A stretch of DNA of 64,000 nucleotides, taken from Balanoglossus misakiensis. Its lineage: Eukaryota; Hemichordata. How positions within the stretch are numbered: position 1 is the first letter of the stretch; the number at the start of each line of letters is the position of its first letter. Under the pieces are notes generated by a model. It searched no databases, was not told where the DNA came from, and saw only the letters and a list, made by a program, of their open reading frames with translations. The DNA lies in the NCBI GenBank assembly GCA_040954595.2, contig CM082585.2, forward strand, positions 7,936,001-8,000,000. Reading direction: 5' to 3'. Shown here piece by piece: positions 26,201 to 35,221 of this stretch. The position numbers were made by a program, and so were the translations under genes.

Positions 26201-27129
26201 ACACACACAATCCTCTGACAGTGTGAGCTTGTTACCTTTCTCACTGGACCACGATGCACTTTATATGTAGTGCCTCTCTGACAATGTGCACCTCACCCCA
26301 CATTACCTTCATTCACCTCCCCCACACCAGACACCCTCACTGTGCAACCCACCACCTAACCCTCTCCTCAAATAAACACATAATTCTTCACTCATCCCCC
26401 CCCCCTCCCCTCCCCCAAACCCATCACAGAAAAATCCACTTACTAGCAAACATTCTCTCGTCGCCACCCAGGAAAAGAAATTTTTATTTCAAGAAGGCTA
26501 CGACAAGGTGAAAGAGAAAGTGAAGTCAGTGGAAACTAAATCCAAGGAGTTAGTTCACAAATTTGAAGATAAAGGCATCGAGATGTTCCAGAGATGGGAT
26601 GAGCGGTCTCGAGAATTCATCGGCAACTTTTTAGACCTCTTTGGCCGAGACGGAACGCTGGTAAGTATTTCAGTGGTGTTACTGATGTCTTTTGGGCCTT
26701 GGAAAGTGAAGATCTAGCCAATCACAGATTTTCAGTGGGTGGCCACAGAAAAAAAGTGTGCCCTCTCATGGTCATTAGACATGATTAGAAGCATCCTTTG
26801 ATTTCTCTCATCTACCTAACAATCATGATGATGAAAAAGTGTTCGTTGGCGTCAAGCGCCCTCTATAGACTTGTACTCTTGTTCTCTTGTCTTTGATTTC
26901 TATTGAAAAAGTTTCGTGACGTTGAGCGCCATCTAAAGACGTGTTCTCTTGTTCCTTTGTCTTGCAGAATCAGATGTGGCAGGGAGGAAAGGACAAGATC
27001 AAGCGGGCAGTATCGCCAACTGGCAGTCCATCATCATCGCCCAGCATGTCCAGATCATCAAGTGCTCCTTACTGCCTAGCCTCCACTCACGGCGCCTACG
27101 AATCTGACCCTGGATCAGAATCTGATTAG
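20255..27129 (+). CDS. PCYT1: Choline-phosphate cytidylyltransferase
   Basis: Catalyses CTP + phosphocholine -> CDP-choline, the rate-setting step of phosphatidylcholine synthesis. Exons: 20255-20362 (first exon a), 24843-24957, 25085-25195, 25557-25708, 25826-26047, 26472-26660, 26968-27129. They sum to 1059 nt (352 aa, close to vertebrate CCT alpha/beta). The N-terminus has a basic KRRAT stretch that could be a nuclear signal. The nucleotidyltransferase signature HAGH is at residues 89-92 and RTEGISTS at 196-203. Residues 237-299 form the lysine/glutamate-rich amphipathic membrane-sensing helix. The tail is rich in SP and serine, like the phosphorylated P region of the family. Two other first exons can join exon 2 in frame (see their entries). 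AATAAA at 28489 is a candidate poly(A) signal. Confidence 0.95.
21511..21663 (+). CDS. PCYT1: Alternative first coding exon (b) of PCYT1, acidic
   Basis: An ATG in a good context (TTCCATGGCC) opens 51 codons, ending at the donor GATACT|GTAAGC in phase 0. That is the phase needed by the common exon at 24843. The peptide starts with an alanine run and then becomes strongly acidic and aromatic ([17 protein letters not shown]). It lacks the basic KRR cluster of first exon a. The predicted isoform is 367 aa. An in-frame second ATG lies at 21535. No transcript evidence is available to me, so exon status rests on start context, coding look, donor and phase. Confidence 0.6.
22653..22892 (+). CDS. PCYT1: Alternative first coding exon (c) of PCYT1, hydrophobic and Cys-rich
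   Basis: An ATG in strong context (GCAACCATGG) opens 80 codons, ending at the donor GAGGAA|GTAAGA in phase 0, compatible with the exon at 24843. The first 35 residues are hydrophobic (for example [15 protein letters not shown]) and could act as a membrane anchor or signal. A cysteine-rich part follows (ECAGCGWNC, then DLCAFC). Joined to the common exons it would give 396 aa. It could instead be the first exon of an unrelated transcript, because no cDNA supports the junction. Confidence 0.5.
22893..24842 (+). other. PCYT1 intron sequence
   Basis: Intron between the last alternative first exon and the first common exon. A CT-rich tract at about 24811-24840 forms the polypyrimidine part of the acceptor. 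No additional exon with conserved sequence was recognised; the short open frames here look random. Confidence 0.6.
26144..26182. repeat. Dispersed repeat fragment, copy 2
   Basis: GTGCCTTGCTCAAGGGCAAA and flanking bases match the POLA1 intron copy at about 8257-8300. It lies in the PCYT1 intron after the RTEGISTS-encoding exon. Confidence 0.55.
26833..26967 (+). repeat. Tandem duplication of a splice-acceptor region in the last PCYT1 intron
   Basis: Two diverged copies of about 63 bp, at 26833-26895 and 26905-26967, share GAAAAAGT, AGCGCC and TTCTCTTGTT in the same order. The second copy ends with CTTGCAG, the true acceptor. The first copy ends with CTTTGAT at the matching place and has no usable AG. 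Confidence 0.7.
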
Positions 27130-29167
27130 ACGTAATACGTCAGTCCCTGGTGAAATCTGAAGGAAATCTAAGGAAAACAATATATGAAAGTCCCGGAATG
27201 AAATATTTTTGAAAGAAGGGGACTGAGACTCGAAAGCTGGCCTGATGATGTCTAAGAATATCAAATATAATAGAAGAAGCATTTCAATGCAATCTGAAGC
27301 TTTTTTTTCAGGTCTAGAGTTACACTGCAGACTGGGTCCTCTGCAAAAGGCTTGCTTGCTTGCTTCATGTGTGATAAAATATGAGAGAGTGGCCTGGAGT
27401 TTTGAGCCTGGATTGGGCCGGCTTCCTGGGTTGTACTGTAATATGGCTCATGAATATTCAAACGAACAAGCCCCACCACAGACAAGCTTCCTGTGGCCTG
27501 GTGCACCTGGCAAGCCCCAGGTGGCTTGTCGATGTTCTGGGCGTGGCTCACTTAGTAGAACAGGAGATGCAGTCTGTAGTTTTTGAAGGAAATATTCAGA
27601 CCGGGGTCCGAAGATGAGCTGGCAAAGAAGAACATCAGACTCTGAATCAGACAGTTATCATCAGGCATAATCTTTAATCGTGTACGTGAAATGCTCATAC
27701 TACATAGCTAAGGGATTGAGATGTAAGATATATATATTTCTCAGTTTGACTCTGTGGTTCTGAGACTTTCACATCTGAAATTATGGACACCTCGAAGCTT
27801 TCAAGTCACTGGAATCTTTACGAAATACCAAATTTTGTCTGTTCGATTGTACCTTTTGATTTCAAGAAATTGGATAGAATCATTGATCCTTTTGATAATG
27901 ATCAATCCTCTTGTTGAGAAAATTGGCCAAAAAGAAGGAAATTGATCAGAATGCTACACCTTATGGGATTTCTGGGAAGTTTTTGACCGTATTTTTTTTG
28001 GAAGAAAATTATCTTCAGGGCCAAAATTCCCAAAAGTCTCAGAAATGCATTTTGAAATGCAAACATTCACCAAACTTCATTTAATGCTGGCGTTTGATTC
28101 AGTGAGAATGTACAATGATGCGAAAAGACAAAGAAAGTGTTAACTTTGTTTAGAACCTAGTAGCAAAGGATTTGATTGATTGTCAGTCCACCAAGAGACA
28201 CATTTTCAGTTTTCCAAAACAATTTCATTGCAAAAGACGACCATCACTGTGTTGTTGGAAACATTGTTTCTTTGTTATTACAAACAAATGCACAATGTTC
28301 TTATTCAAGTTTTTAGCCTTCTACAGAAAAGAGAGTAATATTCTTGCTCATATAGAAAAGAAAATAATTTGCATGAGACGGGTGGGGTTATTAATGCGCC
28401 CTTCAAATTGAGGTGTTTGGTTTTTATGTGCAATTTGCTCCTGACGCTTAAAGAATGGAGCATGAGAAGTTAATCATTTTCGAAATGTAATAAATATGAA
28501 GAAGAACGGTGATCCAAAGGGTGCTAGTTTCTGTGGTTGACTGATCTTGAGTTTGTGGCACGTCATAAAGGTTTCGTACATGTTTCTCTTTATATTATTT
28601 TAGTCCAAAAACTTAAGCATGAACAGTTAACTCCCTTCACCACTATGGTCCAGTCCAAATCCGTTGTTTTCTATCGGAAAGTTTGGACCTCTAAAGAGGG
28701 GAGTAGGGGATGAAGGGGTCAAAATTGAAAATAATAATTGAGGTCACTGAAAAATGTTGAATGAGAGATGCACAGATATATAGAACTCGACTGTACGTGG
28801 TCAAGTGCATCAGCCCCCAACGTTGACATTTGAATTTTTAGTCCGGACAAAAAAAATCAGTTCTTAATCTTATTTCGTTGAAACGTGGCATAAGCTTTTT
28901 GTGTCTATCTTCGCAATGTGGAACTAAAATTGGCCGTGCGGTTTTGTTTTTCGCGCATAATGTCTGGGTTGTTGTTCTTTTTCAACTATTTTATTACGAC
29001 ATATGGCAGTCTCGCTCGATACACGCAATTATGTGCGGGCCAATCCCCTTGTACATTGAAAGGCCACGGTGGCATTATTTCATATCATTCAGGCCACGGC
29101 AAGCTCCCTGCAGGGAACGATATTATACATATTTCCCCCCACGTAGAGGATACTAGTATATACGAAA
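27130..29167. other. PCYT1 3' UTR and intergenic DNA
   Basis: The proximal part is probably PCYT1 3' UTR up to the AATAAA at 28489-28494. Beyond it, to the sulfotransferase gene, no coding exon is supported. Short frames such as 28878-29156 have no recognisable family or splice context. Confidence 0.5.
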
Positions 29168-31099
29168 ATGTATGAATGGAGGAACGTGGTACTGTACAAC
29201 AACTTGGTCGCTTTTCAGACCCGACTGCGACCCCTTTGCGATGCGCTCACTTTGAAAAGGAACGTTACGGTAAATGTTTGCTCGCAAATTTCGAATGGTT
29301 TCGCAAAACAGAGAGACACGGCAGCTGCAGAACATCTCAGACTAAGTCGCGTTGCCACTAGTAACCCCAGAGAGGATTATCTGTCAAAAAACGGTCAAAC
29401 GAAGCCCGACGGCCGGGTTTCGCCAGAAAATCTACGTCAAAAACGGTTTATTTTTTTTCAATAATCACAAAACTGTAATAATCTTATGGTCAAAATGTGG
29501 AACTATTCAAATATTCTCCTGTAGTGAACTGCACTCGCTTCCTCCCACGTTTCATGCGCACCGTAGGTGGCCTTAATTGAGTTCTGTCCCTTCTTTTCAC
29601 TTTATATTTTCATGTTTTTATTTCAGAAACACGTATTATTCTTTGCCACACTTTGCTTTGGCTGCATTCTTCTAGTCTATACTTCATATGAATTGTTCTC
29701 CGTGAAAAGGTAAGTTCCCTTTGATAATTCTGGCTGCCTTAAATAGGTTTTTACTTCGAGCTAGGGGGTCAAATCACATTATAATAATTGCATTCTGGGT
29801 AAAAGGTCGACAACTCACTGTAGTAAGAGATAGACGAAATGATATGTTAGCTGAATTTCATGACTTCTGGTGGTCAAACATTTTCTATCGTTGTAGTTAG
29901 CGATCCCCTGCAGAACGAGGTATGATGAACCTGACTGGAACTATTTTAGAGTTTCATATTCGTTTTTTTTTTTCAATTTCTACTCTTTAATTAATTACAG
30001 TGCACGTGTATTCTCGCCTAAGGCTTTTCTGGAATTCCAGACACCACAAGTCGAATCGTGCCAGCCTGCGAAAAATCTCGTTTACGTCAAGACGCACAAA
30101 ACTGGCAGTACAACACTGGCCACCATCTTGTACCGCTTCGGTTACAACAACAACCTTTCCTTTCTGTTCACCTCCAAACAACCACTGGGGCATTTTAGAC
30201 AAAAGCCGATAACACCAGCCTCGGGTCCAGATATGTATCCGCCAATAGGGGTTCCTTCAGGCGATTACAAAAATTACAAATTCAACATTTCCGCCGGCCA
30301 CCTCATCTATCACAATCGGAACATCTTTGATATTTTCATGTCGGGGCACCCGAAATACATAACACTTATTCGAGAACCCGTCAAGCAGTTTCTGTCGTAT
30401 TTCCATTTCTTTGGTTTTCCACGCCACTTCATGAGCAAGGCCAGAGTTGCGACGACAGATGAAAACTCTTATTTGACAGAATTTCTCAATCACCCGAGAA
30501 AATACGGCCTAAAGACAGATGGGCCCGTATATGTGACGAATAGAAACCCGCAGTTGTTTGACTTGGGACTACCTTTACAACAAATGGACAACTCAAGTTA
30601 TATACGTGAATTGATAACGCAGATTCGGAAAGATTTTGATCTCGTCTTGATTATGGAATACCTGGACGAATCGCTCATTCTCCTGAAGAGGCAGTTGTGT
30701 TGGGAAATGACGGATATTATGTACTTTAAGAAGAACGTCAGGCGAGCGGATCCCAGGGAAGCGCCGCGCGACGACCTCGCACGCAAGATACGCGACTGGA
30801 ACAGCGCCGACGCGTTGCTGTATGAACGTTTCAACCAAACGCTCTGGAGGAAAATACAAGAGTACGGACCCACGTTTCAAGCGGACCTGGACGAATTCAG
30901 GCGACGACTGGGTGATATGACAACGGAGTGTGTTGGTGGACAGGAGAGGAAAGGCAACAACGAATACGTCAATGTTCTGAAAGCAAACGCCTCTGCGATC
31001 TGCAGGGACGTGGACATGTCCATATTTGAGCGCTTCAAGCGTATCGCCGAGCGACAGAAAGTGCCGCAGAAAGCCAGGAACACAGGCAAACCTAAGTAG
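29168..31099 (+). CDS. Galactose-3-O-sulfotransferase-like protein
   Basis: Golgi type II sulfotransferase of the GAL3ST family, which moves sulfate from PAPS to the 3-hydroxyl of galactose on glycolipids or glycans. Exons: 29168-29269 (tentative), 29627-29709, 30001-31099. They sum to 1284 nt (427 aa; human GAL3ST1 is 423). The second exon encodes a hydrophobic anchor (HVLFFATLCFGCILLVY). The 5'-phosphosulfate-binding motif KTHKTGST is at residues 92-99, and a 3'-phosphate-binding element follows at TLIREP (about 183-188). A later stretch, LCWEMTDIMYFK, is also typical. Exons 2 and 3 are clear. The first exon rests on an ATG at 29168, donor ACG|GTAAAT and matching phase 0, and it supplies a basic cytosolic tail (LKRNVT before the anchor). 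A different start exon is possible. Confidence 0.85.
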
Positions 31100-31283
31100 C
31101 TGCCAAACGTAGCTACCGTAACGAATCATTTAAAACGCCTGCTTCAAATACGCCTTATGTAGTACACCCAGATACGTTTCCAATTTAAATATAGGCCTAA
31201 CATCAAGTTTGAAAGTCATTTTAGGTCTGCACCTGTCCACCAGGCCTAAATTTCGTAACGCTTGCTTGCTGAGGAGAAAGAGC

Positions 31284-31363
31284 TTTATTGTTATATTTGA
31301 TGATCATGTCATGTGTGCGCATATTGGAGTGCTGGCTAACTTTGCTTGTCCTAAAGAAATAAA
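31284..31363. other. Candidate overlapping poly(A) signals of two convergent genes
   Basis: The sulfotransferase (+) stop at 31099 and the methyltransferase (-) stop at 31516 face each other across 416 bp. AATAAA on the plus strand lies at 31358-31363. TTTATT at 31284-31289 gives AATAAA on the minus strand. If both signals are used, the two 3' UTRs overlap by roughly 70-110 nt. Confidence 0.45.
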
Positions 31364-31515
31364 ACGAAGAACCAGGATGATGGTAAAAGAAATCGTCCCT
31401 TTAATAATTGCATATTGCCAATAAGACAGAGAAGAAAATTATTGCTGATGGTCGCATACTGGTGGTATTCTGATCTATTGTAAACTTCATAAAGCAAACC
31501 ATGAAAACTGATAGG

Positions 31516-32406
31516 CTATGCTTTAACTGATTGCATCATCGCCTTTTTGATTCCGGCAACATCTTCAACCGTAACCCGGCAACAGCCTCCGATCCACTTT
31601 GCCCCGGCATCGATCCATGCTGGGACGTATTCCGAAAGTTGTTTGGCGTCTCGACTACCATGCCAGCTGTCGAGAGAAAAGCACGCAAATAGCTGTACAG
31701 TTTGGTGAATGTGAGGCCTGCGCGAATATGAAGCAGGTGGAAAAAGTGAATGCTATTGGGCACTCTAGTACTATTGACCTGGAAGATCTCATTCAGTTCA
31801 AAGCATCCCCATCTCTCACGTCATCAACAAAAATAATGACTGAAACCCAGTTTGCAATATCAATGTACAATGTAGGGACTGGTCAGTCTCTTTGACGTGG
31901 GGGCGGTAGATTCATGGGGGAGATCACCCTGTTTTTGAAATGGGGAGGGGGAGTTATCCACTTTCCATGTTCAATGGGGCGGTCAGTCACTTTTTGATAT
32001 CCACAAAATAGAATCCACGCCTCCCCCCCCCCCCGGCTGAAGAAACTGACCAGTCCCTAAGTTAACTTAGACACAACAATAATTGGCGGAACAGACTCAC
32101 ACTCCGTCGCCTATCCACGTCTCACCACTGTTCGGGTATGCGATCAGTATCTTGTCGCCAATGTGATCCTTGACGGTTTTCAGCAGTTCTTCCACGTGCT
32201 GGGGTGGAGTGCAGTTGACCCCGACTGCGAACACCGATGGCGCTGCTGCGGCAACTTTCACCGCGTCTACAACTCGCTCGCCATGGCCGATGTGCTGTCC
32301 ATCCTGTGGGGGGAATGGATTTGTGCATTATTTTCGGGGGGGGGGTTGCGTTACTTTTGTATGATTCTGCGACAGAGCGTGCGGCATTGTGAAAGTGACT
32401 GTGCCA

Positions 32407-32494
<88 letters not shown>

Positions 32495-34599
32495 CCTCCC
32501 TCCCTCCCGCTTTTCCCAATGTACCTTGCAAGAAAATGCGATCCATGATTTTATATTTGGGAAATCCTTGAGTACTTCCACGATGGCTTCCGCTTCAACC
32601 AGAGCTGGAACGGTGTCAAATGCCAGAATGTCCGGACCAACTTCAGCCATGACTTCCACCTGTTGCCTGTGCCAGTCCATTAGAACCTGCAGTGAAAGTT
32701 GCAGATACGAACGAACACCAAGATCTGATACATTGCTCTGGTGTGTTTATGCCTGTTAGACAACTTCGACTCTTTTTTTCTCTCGGCTTTCTCTCGGTCT
32801 CTCAGTCTCTCTGAGTGCGTATATATCTCTACCCTGCTTGATCGCATCTCTAAACAAAAGCCTCACCTGTTTGGAATCATGGGCAACGTATTCGCCGCTG
32901 TATTCGGAAGCGTTAAAGTAATACACGGCCCTTGGTCCAAGACAGGCAGCAACCAGTGGATAACATCTCCCTGGAAGAGCCACATGTATTGATAACGCTG
33001 GCTATTATATTTCCTGCCTGACGTGAATGCTGCACGTGGGAACTTTGCTGTTTTTGTTTAAAAGTATACATATACTTTGATTTTCACTGTTACGCACACG
33101 ATAGGTTCAACTTCTGTATTACCTTTATCCTTTCCTGATTTTTTCATCTCTTCCCAAAACTCGTCTCTTGCTTCGACGGCGAGTTGGACGCCCTTCTTGA
33201 TTGCTTCTTTGGCTTCGGACTCGCTCATGCCCAGGAACTTCTGGAAACCCCAGACGCTGGCCTGCATGCAGAGTGTGCAGATACATGTTGATGCAACGTC
33301 ATTACCAGAATACGTCGACCGATTAATATGCTTTTCTAATATTACGTCATGCGCACTACGTATTTTCAGATCAATGTGGGAACACTTACCATGTACGTTA
33401 TGGTCTCGATGACGTCAGCTCCATTTTCGAGAAAGCTGTGGATTGATCAGCACGACATGACATTAAACAGTACCACTTCGATATAATGAAAAGAATTGGC
33501 ATCATTCTGCTTGAAATCAGCTAGCTTAAAGGGACAAAGTCCCTCTTTTTTAGCGTTTTTTTCGTGAATTTTGTTTGATATGACAACCATGCTGAAGTGA
33601 ACTGTACTCAATCTCTACTATGCTTATAGACAGACAAGATTGGACATTCACGAAACAATTTATAGTATCTACATTCCGTGCATACATCTGTATGGGCCAG
33701 TCAAGTTTGATAAAACGTTTCATGAAACTAATCCCAAAAGTGGCAGCTCTCGGAAGGCTTTGAAATATGAACGTTTTCAGGGAATATGCAGTCTTTCACC
33801 TCCTGTGGACTGCTTTGACGTCATCAGGATTGGTCACCAATAGCCTGGAACTCCACAGCTTATCTTCCTGTTAAATAAAAAAAAATAGAATCAATTTACA
33901 GTTAATAATCGCCTTGAACCCAGACCTACCGAAGTATTGTATGCAAATCTCCTTTGCTAGTCGACCCACGATTTGACCCTAAGACTTGTTAAACTTTAGA
34001 CTTTACAGACTATTTCCTTGACGGAATGGTTGAGTAAAATGTCAGAAAAGCGTGATGAGAAATTTTGACAATGAGATTTATACGACCGGGTACCTTGCTG
34101 ATTTCTCACAATGTGTTTGTCGTTTCAGGGGGTCCGCAAAAAAGTAGGCCTAGATTCTGGAGCCACTCCCTTGGCCTCACTACACCGTGCTGCTGCTTTG
34201 GGGTTGAGTGGATACTGTCCGCGTACAATTTTTTTTTTATTAATTAAGAATTAGTAATCACTACAGTCATGCACGTGCAAAAATAATCCACCTGTGAAAT
34301 TAAAAATGACGAACTTCAAACAGTTTTCGACTGTCTTTGATCGTGGGTAGACGTTGGATTTTGAGCTGGTGGTTGGGCACTATACTGCAGCTAGTAATCG
34401 ATCGATCATCGCCTCTATGCTTCCACGCTGCCTTGATATTTCATTTCATCGTGGATATACATATGTACCTGACACCCATCCGCATCCCAGATCCACACAC
34501 CGACATCAGCAGAATAACACTTACGCCAATTTTAAAGCCTTTGAATTCCAACTCCGTGGAAAGCCCGCCATCGATAACTTTATATCCGGAATACTCCAT
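31516..34599 (-). CDS. Homocysteine S-methyltransferase, paralogue 1
   Basis: Zinc-dependent enzyme of the homocysteine S-methyltransferase family (MmuM/HMT type), which methylates homocysteine to methionine from a donor such as S-methylmethionine or AdoMet. Exons in transcript order: 34599-34525; 33867-33800; 33435-33390; 33261-33123; 32970-32867; 32686-32525; 32303-32101; 31666-31516. They sum to 948 nt (315 aa, the usual family length). The N-terminal VIDGGLSTELE is the family's opening strand. The zinc cysteines are Cys229 (VGVNC) and the GGCC pair at residues 294-295. The last exon gives WIDAGAKWIGGCCRVT. All intron positions match paralogue 2, which lies head-to-head on the other strand. 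The residue after TY in GADVIETITY is Met, where many relatives have Gln. The donor substrate cannot be told from sequence. Confidence 0.93.
31875..32057. mobile_element. MITE-like inverted-repeat element, copy 1
   Basis: About 183 bp bounded by GGGACTGGTCAGT and its inverse ACTGACCAGTCCC, directly flanked by TA on both sides. There is no coding capacity. It lies in the last intron of methyltransferase paralogue 1. The reverse complement is clearly similar to the element at 35614-35805, including the shared inner segment CATGTTCAATGGGG. Confidence 0.8.
32411..32510. repeat. CT dinucleotide microsatellite
   Basis: Nearly pure (CT)n of about 85 bp grading into CCCT repeats, inside the intron between exons 6 and 7 of methyltransferase paralogue 1. 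The Ser-Leu and Arg-Glu repeat frames here are artefacts. Confidence 0.97.
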
Positions 34600-35221
34600 T
34601 GCACCAGTTGTTCTCTAGCTGGAGATTAATTATTACCTAAGCTTGCGTAAGGGCGACCCTACTTAGCATTTGAACACATGCGCTCACAGAAACTACACGT
34701 GTATAAAACACTGTTTTAGGGTTTGCAGTCGTGTTGGTGTTGCACGGAATAAAAAAAAGGTGCGTTTTGTGAACATGGCAATTGACTTGACAGAATTTCT
34801 CCCCATTGAACTTTTATGCGTATTATTGTGGACGGACTAATTTCCTACCATAATTTATGACTGTACGGTATGGTAAAAAACATCATTTATAATTCACTTA
34901 TGTGTTCGTTATTGAAGACCTCATAATTTGACCTACACCAGTTATATGTACACAGACTGACACTGGGCTTTCCTATTGAGAGGGCCCACCCGAAAGTTCA
35001 TTGAATTCGTCATAAATGGCGCCCTCAAACATATCAGGGTATGGTCAATGGAGGTCAGAGGTAAAGGTTCAAAGGTCATGCTAAAGCCTCGTCGTCTGCA
35101 GCTAGTTCGGCTCGGGTACAACGTTGACAAGTTCTTCAGCTGGTGGTATGAACTTTTATGACTTGTTCTTTGCACGGAATCTCGCACGGATAGTCAGCAA
35201 CGGCATCGTATAGTACTTCCC
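34600..35221. promoter_or_regulatory. Shared divergent intergenic region of the methyltransferase pair
   Basis: 622 bp separate the two ATG codons of the head-to-head paralogues, so both promoters must lie here or in the 5' UTRs. No TATA box or other motif was identified with confidence. Confidence 0.5.

Noticed and set aside
30593-31129. 178-codon minus-strand frame
   Set aside because: It is the antisense shadow of the sulfotransferase coding exon.
32163-32759. 198-codon plus-strand frame with Ser-Leu repeats, and Arg-Glu frames on the other strand
   Set aside because: They arise from the (CT)n tract and the antisense of methyltransferase exons 6 and 7.
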